Shown piece after piece: positions 1 to 9,172 of a DNA stretch of 64,000 bases; position 1 is the first letter of the stretch; each line of letters opens with the position of its first letter. The DNA is from MPNP01 sp963668325. Its GTDB lineage: Bacteria; Pseudomonadota; Alphaproteobacteria; Rhodobacterales; Rhodobacteraceae. The translations under genes were made by a program, and so were the position numbers. The stretch spans positions 1,984,001-2,048,000 of the forward strand of contig OY764222.1 in the NCBI GenBank assembly GCA_963668325.1. The letters run 5' to 3'. The notes beneath the pieces are model-generated. The model was not told the DNA's origin. It ran no database searches and was given only the letters and a program-made list of their open reading frames with translations.

Positions 1-1
1 T

Positions 2-610
2 CATGGTGGTCCTGCATCGGGCTTTAATTTCGATGTTGCCTGCAATTGGAAACTGGCCGTAGAAAATTATTGCGAAAGCTATCACTTGCCATGGATACAT
101 CCCGGTTTGAACAGCTATTCCAGATTGGAGGATCATTATCATATTGAGGAACCAGGTCATTTTGCTGGTCAAGGAACCCTGGTATATCGACAAATAGTAG
201 GTGATCAGGGTGAAAGATTTCCTGATTTTGACAATTTAAGCGAGTTCTGGGGCACCGGTGCCGAGTATATTGTTTTGTTTCCCAATGTTATGTTGGCAAC
301 ACAAAGAGACCATGGATATGCCATTATTCTCCTCCCACAAGGACCAGATAGAACCATTGAGCGTAACGAGATTTACTATAGTTTTGATCCTGAGTCCAGG
401 CCAGACTTGAAAGCGTTAATCGACAGGAATGCAGAACAGTGGCGAGGGGTTCTGGAGGAAGATCTATTTGTAGTGGAGGGGATGCAGAAGGGCAGACATG
501 GGATCTTTTTCGATGGTGGAAAATTTTCTCCTGTAATGGATAGCCCTACTCATGTGTTCCATAAATGGGTTGGCGATAAATTGCATTCCAGCCGTTATGG
601 AACGACCTGA
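2..610 (+). CDS. Rieske non-haem iron oxygenase, alpha subunit, C-terminal part (start lies outside the window)
   Basis: The reading frame is open from the left edge, so the Rieske [2Fe-2S] domain and the start are missing. What remains is the catalytic domain: it opens with NWKLAVENYCESYHLPWIHP, which holds the two His iron ligands (YHLPWIH), and the third ligand is probably the Asp in the VLEEDLFVVEGMQ helix near the C-terminus. Family members hydroxylate or demethylate aromatic compounds or quaternary amines using a separate reductase. A TTG at position 86 could look like a start but falls inside the iron-binding motif. The substrate cannot be told from this half. Confidence 0.9.
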   Translation, partial: HGGPASGFNFDVACNWKLAVENYCESYHLPWIHPGLNSYSRLEDHYHIEEPGHFAGQGTLVYRQIVGDQGERFPDFDNLSEFWGTGAEYIVLFPNVMLATQRDHGYAIILLPQGPDRTIERNEIYYSFDPESRPDLKALIDRNAEQWRGVLEEDLFVVEGMQKGRHGIFFDGGKFSPVMDSPTHVFHKWVGDKLHSSRYGTT

Positions 611-630
611 ACTAAGCCAGGATCAGGCTT

Positions 631-867
631 TTGACTACCCCTGAATTTGAAAAATATAATCAAATTGTTCTGGATCTGTTTAATGCAGAAAGATTTGAGG
701 AACTAGCTAAACTGTATCTCGAATGGGGCAAAAGGTTATTGGCCCTTGAGAAGGTTGATGAGGGCTGTTTTTTTCTTACTCAAGGCTATATTCTTGCCCT
801 TGAGGAAGGTATGGGTGAAGCAGTGGAAATGCATCGAATTCTAGAAACTCATGCAAGAGAAATTTAG
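631..867 (+). CDS. Small hypothetical helical protein
   Basis: A 78-residue protein starting at TTG 631, with a weak AGGA about 9 bases upstream and 20 bases after the oxygenase stop, so probably co-transcribed with it. It is predicted to be almost all helix, with alternating hydrophobic and charged residues and a TPR-like look (EKVDEGCFFLTQGYILALEEG). No catalytic motif, signal peptide or membrane segment is visible. I do not recognise the family. It could be a helper of the upstream oxygenase, but only position suggests that. Confidence 0.5.
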   Translation: MTTPEFEKYNQIVLDLFNAERFEELAKLYLEWGKRLLALEKVDEGCFFLTQGYILALEEGMGEAVEMHRILETHAREI

Positions 868-956
868 TCTTGGTATGGGCAGTAAAAAAATCAAGACTAG
901 GAAATTATTGCGGTTGAAATTTGCCATAATGACCATAAGTTTTCTTGGAAAATCAA

Positions 957-973
957 GCGGGTGTAGCTCAATG
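957..973 (+). repeat. 17-nt copy of the 5' end of tRNA-Gly
   Basis: The bases GCGGGTGTAGCTCAATG are identical to the first 17 bases of the tRNA-Gly gene at 1029, exactly 72 bases upstream. Similarity stops abruptly after the D-loop start and no cloverleaf can be formed. It is a tRNA gene fragment, not a second tRNA. Confidence 0.85.
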
Positions 974-1028
974 CTGATAGCCTCGGCCTAAATTGGGATT
1001 AGAAGATAAATTTTCTGATTGATTTTAT

Positions 1029-1102
1029 GCGGGTGTAGCTCAATGGTAGAGCAGCAGCCTTCCAAGCTGAATACGTGGGTTCGATTCCCATCACCCGCTC
1101 CA
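1029..1102 (+). tRNA. tRNA-Gly (UCC anticodon)
   Basis: The acceptor stem GCGGGTG pairs with CACCCGC, and the D arm GCTCAATGGTAGAGC is standard. The anticodon loop CTTCCAA gives anticodon TCC, reading GGA and GGG. The T arm contains GGTTCGATTCC. The discriminator base T and an encoded CCA end the gene. Confidence 0.96.
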
Positions 1103-1168
1103 AATCTCCAAATTCGGTAGTTAACCATAAACAAGAATTCCAATAATTCAGTCAAGCCTCTGGTCAAG

Positions 1169-2875
1169 TTGTTCCATTTTTTGGAACCCTACAGACTACA
1201 GGGGATACTTACTCTGGTAATCCTTGTCATTACCGCAACGATAACCCTGATACTTCCAATATTTATCAGACAGTTTATTGATGGGTTCGCAACAGCAGAT
1301 TTGGCAAGAATAAACCAGATCGGTATTTTTGCGTTTATTGGTACCTTACTTTTTGGCTTGGGGACATCTCTCAGATATACTTTGGTCACAAGGCTAGGTG
1401 AACAAGTCGTAGCGGATATACGCAAAGAATTGTTTTCTCATACCGTCAGGATGAGTCAAAGTTTTTATGAAAATCTAATGACCGGAGAGATTCTATCCAG
1501 GCTCAACACCGATACCACATTGGTTCTAACCGTTATTAGTTCTTCAGTATCAGTTTCGCTGAGAAGTACACTCCTGTTAATCGGAGGTTTAATTCTGATG
1601 TTGGTTACCAGTTTCAAACTAACCCTGATTACCATTGTTCTAGTTCCTTTTGTCCTCATCCCTGTTTTGTTTCTAACCAGACAGCTCAGAAACCTTACCA
1701 AGGAAAATCAGGATAGAATTGCTGAAGGGTCAGGAAATGTTTCCGAGGCACTGAATTCTACCAATGCCATACAGGCCAATAACCATGAAGATTTAAGCAT
1801 CCAGAATTTTGCTGACATCATGGATCGATATATTCAATCTGCCAATCGAAGAATATTTATCCGTGGGTTAATGACGTTGGTAATTATCACTCTGGCATTT
1901 ACGGCGGTTGGAGTAGTGATTTATGTCGGGACCCTGGATATGTTGAACGGGAGAATCACCCCGGGAGAACTAACCCAATTCGTGATTTATGCCGTCCTGG
2001 TTGGGGGATCAGTTTCAGTTCTTTCGGAAGTTTGGGGAGAATTGGTCAGGGCTGCCGGGGCCACGGAAAGGCTTTTTGAAATTCTAGAGGTTAGAGATAC
2101 GGTTGAGGATCCTCCCAACCCGGTAGTATTACCTGTTCCAATAAAAGGTAAAATCGAATTTAGAAATGTTAGTTTTCAGTACCAGAACCGTCCTGAGATA
2201 TCGGTTTTGAATAATGTATCATTTTCTGTCAAACCAAATGAAACTATCGCCATTGTTGGCCCCTCCGGGGCAGGTAAAACTTCAACATTCCAACTTCTAC
2301 TCAGGTTTTTTGATCCACAAAAGGGAAAGATCCTTATTGATGATGTCGACATTAAGCAGTTAACAAAGAAGGATCTTCGCGATTGCCTGGCTTTGGTTCC
2401 CCAGGATCCAGTGGTGTTTTCAGATACTGCGAGGGAGAATATTCGGTTTGGTAGGACTGAAGCAACAGATGAAGAAGTTATCCAAGCTGCAATTTCGGGT
2501 GTAGCAGATGAATTTTTAAGCGAATTCCCAAAAGGATACGATACCCTTTTAGGAGAAAGGGGAATGTTACTTTCTGGTGGTCAAAAGCAAAGAATAGCTA
2601 TTTCCAGAGCCATATTGAGGGCTTCCCCGATTCTATTGCTTGATGAGGCCACCTCCTCATTGGATTCAGCGAGTGAAGTTGCAGTGCAAAAAGCCTTGGG
2701 CCACATGGCAACCAAAACAACGACAATCGTAATCGCCCATAGGTTAGCTACGGTAAAACAGGCAGATCGAATATTGGTTTTTGATAAGGGAAAAATTGTA
2801 GCCGAAGGTACCCATAGTCAATTAGTTTCTGAAGGAGGCTTATATTCCAAATTGGCAGAACTACAGTTTGTTTGA
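1169..2875 (+). CDS. ABC exporter, fused membrane and ATPase half-transporter (MsbA/ABCB type)
   Basis: A half-transporter of at least 568 residues. The first ~300 residues hold six membrane segments (ABC_membrane fold). The ATPase has Walker A GPSGAGKTS near residue 369, Q-loop PQDPVVF, signature LSGGQKQR, Walker B ILLLDEATSSLD and the H-loop IAHR. Members export lipids or drugs as homodimers. The start is uncertain: TTG 1169 is the first ordinary start codon, but the preceding in-frame codons (NSVKPLVKLFHFLEPYR) read like the usual exporter N-terminus, and the frame is open back to the stop at 1118 without ATG or GTG. An unusual start codon is possible. Confidence 0.92.
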   Translation: MFHFLEPYRLQGILTLVILVITATITLILPIFIRQFIDGFATADLARINQIGIFAFIGTLLFGLGTSLRYTLVTRLGEQVVADIRKELFSHTVRMSQSFYENLMTGEILSRLNTDTTLVLTVISSSVSVSLRSTLLLIGGLILMLVTSFKLTLITIVLVPFVLIPVLFLTRQLRNLTKENQDRIAEGSGNVSEALNSTNAIQANNHEDLSIQNFADIMDRYIQSANRRIFIRGLMTLVIITLAFTAVGVVIYVGTLDMLNGRITPGELTQFVIYAVLVGGSVSVLSEVWGELVRAAGATERLFEILEVRDTVEDPPNPVVLPVPIKGKIEFRNVSFQYQNRPEISVLNNVSFSVKPNETIAIVGPSGAGKTSTFQLLLRFFDPQKGKILIDDVDIKQLTKKDLRDCLALVPQDPVVFSDTARENIRFGRTEATDEEVIQAAISGVADEFLSEFPKGYDTLLGERGMLLSGGQKQRIAISRAILRASPILLLDEATSSLDSASEVAVQKALGHMATKTTTIVIAHRLATVKQADRILVFDKGKIVAEGTHSQLVSEGGLYSKLAELQFV

Positions 2876-2997
2876 TCCAAGGGTATCTACCATGGAAAAC
2901 AATAATATATTTTGAACTAGCAGTATGCTAAAACATAAACTGGATTTGGCTTCAAAATTAAAAAATAATAGTCGTTGGACAATGATTGGAGGTTTCT

Positions 2998-4913
2998 GTG
3001 TTTATTGACCTTGAAGGAAAAAATTCCATTGAACAAAATATGCCTTGGGAGAATGTTGAAAATCCTTCAACTATTTTCGAGGCCTTAAGCAATACCCGGA
3101 ATAGTTACGGAAGAAAGCCGGCCGTTTCATTTCAAATATTAGCTGATCCCAAATCTCATGCAGAAACCTTGACCTGGAATGAAGTCTTTCGAAGGGTTTG
3201 CCAAACAGCAAACTTTTTTCATTCTTTGGGAATCGGTAAAGAGGATGTCGTTGCTTTTCTACTCCCCAACAGTAATGAAACGATTTTTACCCTATTGGGT
3301 GGAATGATTGCAGGCAAGGTTAATCCAATAAATCCTCTGTTAAGTGCATCCCAAATTGCTGGCATCCTGAAATCATCTAATGCTAAGGTATTGGTAACCC
3401 TGAAATCGTTTCCCAAAACCAATGTAGCCCAACTTGCGCATGAGGCTGCTGCTGAATGTCCCAATATCAAGCATATTGTTGAAATAGATCTACTACGATA
3501 CCTAAAACCCCCCAAAGCTTGGATCGCTGGTTTATTGCGACCTAAATCAACGTATCCACAAGGGATTGAAGTACACAATTTTTATCAGGGAATTAGCAAT
3601 CAGAATGGCGAAGGTTTAGACTTTGAAGATAAACCTGAGGACAGGGTCGCGGCCCTATTTCATACTGGAGGTACAACCGGGCTTCCCAAGTTGGCCCAGC
3701 ATAAGCAATCCGGGATGATCTACAATGGATGGTGTGGCAAGGTAATTGGCATAACTTCCGAAGAAGTAATAATTTGTCCTTTGCCACTATTCCATGTTTT
3801 TGCTGCTTATCCCATCCTTATGTCGGGAATTAGAACGGGTGCCCATACGGTATTCCCCACTCCTGCCGGGTATCGAGGTGATAAGGTTTTTGACTTCTTC
3901 TGGGACATGATAGAAAAGTGGCAGGTTACTTTTATGATAACTGTCCCGACGGCCTTAGCAGTCCTGATGCAAAAACCGGTAAAGGCAGATATTTCCTCCC
4001 TCCGCTCGGCCATTTGTGGCTCCGCTCCTCTACCCACCGAATTGTTCAATAAATTCGAGAGTATAACCGGGGTAAATATTATGGAAGGTTATGGCCTTAC
4101 CGAGGCTACCTGTATTGTTTCTGTAAATCCACCGGATGGAGTCAAGAAAATAGGATCGGTAGGATTGCCATTCCCCTATACGGATGTCAGGATCCTTGAT
4201 TGTGATGATCAAGGAAGAATCATCGAAGAATGTGAAACAAATGCAATCGGTGAAATTTGTATCTCGGCACCTGGTGTTTTTGTTGGCAACACTTACACCG
4301 ATAGTGATAAGAATAAAGGCCTATACACTGACGGAAACTGGATAAGAACAGGTGATTTGGGAAAAATTGATGAAGACGGATATGTTTGGATAACCGGTAG
4401 ATCAAAAGACCTGATAATTCGTGGTGGACAAAATGTTGATCCGGCAATAATCGAAGAAACTCTCGCGGGGCATGAATCCGTAGCCTTTGTAGGTGCCATC
4501 GGTCAGCCAGATATAAAACTTGGCGAGGTTCCTTGTGTATATGTTGAATTGATAGAAGGTGCCACCACTACACCAGAAGAATTATTGAGATATTCAAGAG
4601 GCAATATTACCGATAAATTAGCCCTTCCCGTAAGCGTTGACGTATTAGAGGCACTTCCCAAAACTGCGGTAGGTAAGGTATTTAAACCAGACCTAAGGAA
4701 AATGGCCATAAATAGGGTATTGCAGGAGCGGTTCAGTAAGGAAGATATTAAGGTAGATATTTCTACAGAAGAAGAACCAAAAATTGGACTTGTTACTTGT
4801 ATCTATGGTGATTGGGATAATGAACAGAGGGAAAAGATACAACGAATATTAAATGAATACCCTTTGACATGGAGATTTTCTATTGGTGATAAAGAAAAAC
4901 CACATGAAAGCCC

Positions 4914-4935
<22 letters not shown>
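2998..4935 (+). CDS. Acyl-CoA synthetase (AMP-forming, ANL superfamily)
   Basis: Activates a carboxylic acid as an acyl-adenylate and then an acyl-CoA. The P-loop is HTGGTTGLPKLAQH, a variant seen in one fatty-acyl-CoA synthetase subgroup; also visible are the adenylate motif GYGLTEATC, YTDGNWIRTGDLG and the hinge ITGRSKDLIIRGGQN, with a late catalytic Lys in KTAVGKVFKPDLR. I choose GTG 2998 because GGAGG lies 5 bases upstream at 2988-2992; TTG 2986 would place the start inside that site. The last seven codons and the stop read through the 3' end of the tRNA-Thr gene on the other strand. Substrate unknown. Confidence 0.9.
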
Positions 4936-4988
<53 letters not shown>

Positions 4989-5449
4989 ATTGGTTTGAAT
5001 AAAAACTTATTTTTTCTTATTCACAACAATATTCAGAATAAGTAGCAAAGAATTTATAAATTTAAACGAACTTTCATGAATTTGAGTTATTTCAAGATAG
5101 AAATACCTAAATTTAAGTTAAGGTTCTTATCCATTTAACTAACAAAGAATGTGGATAAACCACAGAATTAGAAGAGTACAGTTATTTCTATAAAATATCA
5201 GTCAGATTATCCAATTTCCACGAGGAATTCGGCTAGTTTCACCAAGAAAGAAGTTGTAATTATGCCAAGTTCCAGAGAAAGCCAGAGTAATTCTGCTTAA
5301 ATTCATTTTGGAAGTATGTATAGTTGGGTTTTAACGGTAAAAACTCCTGACTGGAATATCATATTGCAAATTGCAAAATGGTATCCTTACAATTGAGAAA
5401 ATGCTTAGTTAGAAATGATGATTTGTGAGAATTAAACCCAAACTGAATA
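4989..5449. other. A+T-rich intergenic region with a DnaA-box-like cluster
   Basis: There is no convincing gene in this 461-base stretch. It contains one exact DnaA-box consensus on the minus strand (TGTGGATAA, 5150-5158) and two near matches on the plus strand (TTATCCATT at 5127, TTATCCAAT at 5207), within 90 bases of very A+T-rich sequence. It probably also holds the promoter for the murA cluster. Confidence 0.4.
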
Positions 5450-5602
5450 ATGCAAAAGAGTAGTAATAGTAATTCCTCTGCCAAACAGTCTCCGCCTGAA
5501 GATCATAGGAAGGAACGGTTGAAATCTGCTTTGAAAAAAAACCTTCTGAGAAGAAAGGGAAAAAAGGAGGAGGAACTAAATCAAAAACGAGGAATTGAAT
5601 GA
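5450..5602 (+). CDS. Small basic protein upstream of murA
   Basis: A 50-residue reading frame starting at ATG 5450 and ending TGA 5602, 13 bases before murA. The N-terminal 20 residues are polar (Ser, Asn, Pro) and the rest is a basic amphipathic helix (KERLKSALKKNLLRRKGKKE). Short proteins with a similar polar start and an ALKxNLxRRK helix occur just upstream of murA in many Alphaproteobacteria, from memory. The function is unknown; RNA or ribosome binding is possible from the charge but unsupported. Confidence 0.6.
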   Translation: MQKSSNSNSSAKQSPPEDHRKERLKSALKKNLLRRKGKKEEELNQKRGIE

Positions 5603-5615
5603 ATAGAGCAGTTAG

Positions 5616-6881
5616 ATGGATTCAATAATTATCGAGGGTGGGGTTCCATTAACTGGTAAGGTAAATATTTCGGGAGCAAAAAATTCATGTCTTGCCTTAA
5701 TGGCTTCCGCAATACTTACAGAATCCCCTTTGAATCTTACCAATGTCCCCAACCTTTCGGATATTGCCACGATGTCGTTGCTCCTCAATTCCTTGGGGAT
5801 TGAGGTACAGAATTGCCCCAAAAAAAGAAGTGTTACCTTGGTAGCCCAAAATATAAGCAACTATAAAGCCGATTATGACATTGTCAGGAAGATGCGAGCG
5901 TCATTTTTGGTACTTGGGCCATTATTGGCTCGGGAGGGGATTGCAAAAGTTTCCCTGCCGGGCGGTTGTGCGATAGGAGCACGGGCAGTTGATCTGCATT
6001 TAGAGGCTCTTAGAAAACTTGGTTCAGTTCTTGAATTGGAAAACGGTTATGTGATTGCATCCGCACCACGAGGGCTCGTCGGAGCTGAAATCAACTTTCC
6101 TTTCAAATCCGTTGGTGCGACCGAGAATACAATTATGGCGGCTACCCTTGCCAAGGGAACAACGATAATTAGGAATGCAGCACAAGAGCCCGAAATAGGC
6201 GACCTGATTAATAGCCTTAGAATGATGGGGGCTCAAATTTCAGGTAAAGGTAGCTCGACAATTGAGATCGAAGGAAAAGATAGTTTAAATGGATCAACCC
6301 ATAAGGTCATATCCGATCGGATTGAATTTGGAACATATCTTTTAGCTGCAGTAATAACCAAAGGGAAAATTGCTTTAATAGGTGGGCAGGATATCCTGAA
6401 TAAGGAATTTATGAATAAGATTGAAGAGATGGGAGTAAGTTATGAAATTACTACCGAGGGCTTGATGGTTGACTGTTCTGACATACACCTAAAACCGATT
6501 AAATTTACAACTGAACCATATCCTGGTTTTCCGACTGATCTACAAGCGCAAATGATGGCTACCTTAACCTTGGCTGATGGGGTCAGTAAAATTGATGAGA
6601 GAATTTTTGAAAATAGGTTTATGCATGTGCCGGAGTTGACTCGTATGGGGGCAAATATCAAATTGGATGGTACCCGGGCAATAGTTGAAGGCGTGGACCA
6701 TCTTGTTGGTGCCCCTGTTATGGCAACAGATTTACGAGCATCCGTAGCCTTGGTTATAGCTGGTTTGGCTGCTAGAGGAATATCCAAAATCAGTAGGGTT
6801 TATCATTTGGACCGTGGTTATGAGGATATTGAAAAAAAATTGGCACAATGTGGAGCACAAATTAAAAGAGTACAATCATGA
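5616..6881 (+). CDS. murA: UDP-N-acetylglucosamine 1-carboxyvinyltransferase
   Basis: Catalyses the first committed step of peptidoglycan synthesis, transferring enolpyruvate from PEP to UDP-GlcNAc in the cytoplasm. At 421 residues it has normal length. The substrate-binding Lys-Asn pair is in SGAKNSCLALMA near residue 21, and the catalytic, fosfomycin-sensitive Cys is Cys118 in LPGGCAIGARAVDLHLEAL. The repeated inside-out alpha/beta barrel halves are complete, ending with DRGYEDIEKKLAQCGA. It overlaps the next gene by 4 bases (ATGA), so the two are translationally coupled. It heads the conserved cluster that runs to yacG. Confidence 0.98.
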   Translation: MDSIIIEGGVPLTGKVNISGAKNSCLALMASAILTESPLNLTNVPNLSDIATMSLLLNSLGIEVQNCPKKRSVTLVAQNISNYKADYDIVRKMRASFLVLGPLLAREGIAKVSLPGGCAIGARAVDLHLEALRKLGSVLELENGYVIASAPRGLVGAEINFPFKSVGATENTIMAATLAKGTTIIRNAAQEPEIGDLINSLRMMGAQISGKGSSTIEIEGKDSLNGSTHKVISDRIEFGTYLLAAVITKGKIALIGGQDILNKEFMNKIEEMGVSYEITTEGLMVDCSDIHLKPIKFTTEPYPGFPTDLQAQMMATLTLADGVSKIDERIFENRFMHVPELTRMGANIKLDGTRAIVEGVDHLVGAPVMATDLRASVALVIAGLAARGISKISRVYHLDRGYEDIEKKLAQCGAQIKRVQS

Positions 6882-7363
6882 ATAAGTCAGATGCCCAATA
6901 CGAAGAAACCCTCAATGATGAACCGCTAAAGGTAAGGGCTGAAGACCAAGAGGATCTTACGGTCATATCATCCCACTTGCAAGATGCAGTCTTCCTACAA
7001 CAGGATATAAGTCATGATAAGGAAAAAAGGGAACTAGCCATACTTCTAAACAGGGTCCGCTGGGAACTTACCAAGGGTAATGACGGTTCCCAATCCCCTG
7101 TCGAGAGGGTTAGATCTCTTCTCCTAATAAAAGATGTATTGGAATTCAGCTTTTTCCTTCCTGAAACGAAGGGATCAAATATCCCCTTGTCCCTCTTGGT
7201 TATCGAATTTAAACCGGGTCAGGACGGTGCAGGAAGAATTTCCTGCCGATTGGCAGGTCATTGGGATATCCATGCATCAGTGGAATGCATCAATATGTAT
7301 CTGACAGATGTAACCAAGCCCTATCTGGCACCCTCCAGAAAAATACCATCCCATCCGGAGTAA
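6878..7363 (+). CDS. DUF2948 family protein
   Basis: A 161-residue protein whose start overlaps the murA stop. The core VRAEDQEDLTVISSHLQDAV, followed by LLNRVRWE, is the DUF2948 signature, a family found in Alphaproteobacteria between murA and hisD. The C-terminal half contains a conserved stretch (DIHASVECINMYLTDVTKPY). The N-terminal ~20 residues are a variable polar extension. The function is unknown; constant position suggests a housekeeping role. Confidence 0.88.
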   Translation: MNKSDAQYEETLNDEPLKVRAEDQEDLTVISSHLQDAVFLQQDISHDKEKRELAILLNRVRWELTKGNDGSQSPVERVRSLLLIKDVLEFSFFLPETKGSNIPLSLLVIEFKPGQDGAGRISCRLAGHWDIHASVECINMYLTDVTKPYLAPSRKIPSHPE

Positions 7364-7368
7364 CCCAG

Positions 7369-8679
7369 GTGGCGCAATATTTTCACCTTGACCGACCACA
7401 TCAGGTGTCTCGGTTTAGGCGATTGCTCAAAGGAGATGTGTCTCTTTCCAATACAACCAGCGAGGTTGTAAATCGGATAATTTCCAGGATTAGGTCAGAA
7501 AAGGACAAAGCTCTAATCGGGTATACAGGTGAGTTTGACGGTGTGGAGTTAAATCCTGAGGATATTACAGTTTCTGAGGAGGAAATCGAGAATTCCTTAA
7601 AGCAACTTGGAAACAGGCATAAAGATATAATCAAGGCCTCATTTGAACGTCTTTGGAAGTTCCATGAAAAACAGATGCCAGAAAACCTGATCTGGAAGGA
7701 TGAGGATGAAGTAACTCTCGGCTGGTTGTGGCAACCGATCCAATCTTGCGGTCTTTATGTGCCAGGCGGAACTGCAACCTATCCTTCTTCAGTTCTTATG
7801 ATGGGAATCCCTGCCAAACTAGCGGGGGTAAATTCAATTTCTTTAACAGTTCCACCTTCCAATGCTTTAGATCCTCATTTGTTATACGCAGCCAGTTTAG
7901 TTTCTGTAAACTCAATTTATAGGGTTGGGGGTGCTCAAGCGATAGCTTCGCTAGCTTACGGAACAGAGTCTGTAGCCGCAGTAGACAAGATAGTAGGTCC
8001 TGGAAACAGTTTTGTCAGTGAGGCAAAGAGGCAGGTATTTGGCCAGGTAGGTATTGATATGGTAGCTGGTCCGACCGAAGTCGTTGTGATTAGTGACAAC
8101 AGTTCTCGACCCGAATGGATTGCCGCAGATTTAATTGCTCAGGCTGAGCATGACCCGCTTTCAAGGTCAATATTGATTTCAAACTGTGAGGATTTTGTAT
8201 CAAGAGTATTTTCAGAAGTTGAGAGACAGGCAAATTTGCTTCCAAGAAAAGACATTATCCTGCAAAGCTGGGAAAATTATGGGGCAGGTGTCGTAGTTGA
8301 TAGTATTGAACAGGGAATTGAAATATCTAATGAAATAGCACCAGAGCATCTTCAGCTAACTATGAAAGACCCAAAAAAATATCTCAGTCAGATTAAAAAT
8401 GCAGGATCAATATTCTTAGGAAACTGGACACCAGAGGTTTTGGGAGATTACATTGGCGGTCCAAACCATGTTTTGCCAACTTCAGGAACGGCAAGGTTTT
8501 TTTCTGGTCTTTCGGTTTGGGATTTTATGAAAAGAAGTACAGTATTAGGTGTTCCCGAAAAGGCATTTGGTAAATTGGGACCTACGGCCCAAAGCATGGC
8601 TGAAAATGAACATCTAGAAGGGCATGCAAACTCCATCAGGATTAGGATGAACGAAATAGACGGTAATTCCAATGGATAA
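7369..8679 (+). CDS. hisD: Histidinol dehydrogenase
   Basis: Performs the last two steps of histidine synthesis, oxidising histidinol through histidinal to histidine with NAD+ and a zinc ion. Visible motifs are VGPGNSFVSEAKRQVFGQVG, GPTEVVVISD, AQAEHDPLSRS (zinc-binding Gln and His), EIAPEHLQL (catalytic Glu-His), GGPNHVLPTSGTARF and EHLEGHANSI (zinc His). The frame is open further upstream, but GTG 7369 gives the usual MAQYFHLDR start, lies 5 bases after the DUF2948 stop and has GGAG 8 bases upstream. This gives 436 residues, normal for the family. Confidence 0.97.
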   Translation: MAQYFHLDRPHQVSRFRRLLKGDVSLSNTTSEVVNRIISRIRSEKDKALIGYTGEFDGVELNPEDITVSEEEIENSLKQLGNRHKDIIKASFERLWKFHEKQMPENLIWKDEDEVTLGWLWQPIQSCGLYVPGGTATYPSSVLMMGIPAKLAGVNSISLTVPPSNALDPHLLYAASLVSVNSIYRVGGAQAIASLAYGTESVAAVDKIVGPGNSFVSEAKRQVFGQVGIDMVAGPTEVVVISDNSSRPEWIAADLIAQAEHDPLSRSILISNCEDFVSRVFSEVERQANLLPRKDIILQSWENYGAGVVVDSIEQGIEISNEIAPEHLQLTMKDPKKYLSQIKNAGSIFLGNWTPEVLGDYIGGPNHVLPTSGTARFFSGLSVWDFMKRSTVLGVPEKAFGKLGPTAQSMAENEHLEGHANSIRIRMNEIDGNSNG

Positions 8680-9160
8680 CAGGAACTACCTTTCCAAGAT
8701 TGAAATTGATACAAACAATCTGCCATTGGTTTCGCCAGAAATCGAACAGGAAAGAAAAGTCGCAATATTCGATTTATTGGAACAAAATTCATTCCAGCTG
8801 GAGAAAAGAGGTGAACAGCAACCTCCTGCGGGCCCCTATGAACTCTTTGTTGGAGATCAGAATGGCAGAGTTGTTTTCAGAATCTGTACCGAAGATGGAG
8901 AACCGATCACTGAGATTCATTTGTCGTTAACTCCCCTGAAAGAAACAATCAGGGCATATTTCAAAATTTGTGACCTTTACTTTGATGCGGTAAAACAACA
9001 TTCGAGAGCTAGAATTGAAACCATCGACATGGCCAGGAGAGGCGTTCATGACGAAGGTGCGGCTTTGCTACAGGAAAGACTAGAAGGAAAGGTAAGCATG
9101 GATAAAGCTACATCACGCAGGCTTTTTACCTTGGTTTGTGTCCTCCAGGCCCAAAGATAA
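8672..9160 (+). CDS. UPF0262 family protein
   Basis: A 162-residue protein starting at ATG 8672, overlapping the end of hisD by 8 bases. The segment SPEIEQERKVAIFDLLEQNSF is the family signature, and DMARRGVHDEGAALLQERLEGKV marks the C-terminal half. UPF0262 proteins sit between hisD and a small phosphatase in many alphaproteobacterial genomes. No enzymatic motif is apparent and the role is not known. Confidence 0.92.
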   Translation: MDNRNYLSKIEIDTNNLPLVSPEIEQERKVAIFDLLEQNSFQLEKRGEQQPPAGPYELFVGDQNGRVVFRICTEDGEPITEIHLSLTPLKETIRAYFKICDLYFDAVKQHSRARIETIDMARRGVHDEGAALLQERLEGKVSMDKATSRRLFTLVCVLQAQR

Positions 9161-9172
9161 TGGAGGGTAAGG

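Noticed and set aside
7261..7368. Longer hisD start inside the DUF2948 gene
   Set aside because: The extra 36 residues are an out-of-frame reading of DUF2948 codons; GTG 7369 matches the family start and has a GGAG upstream.
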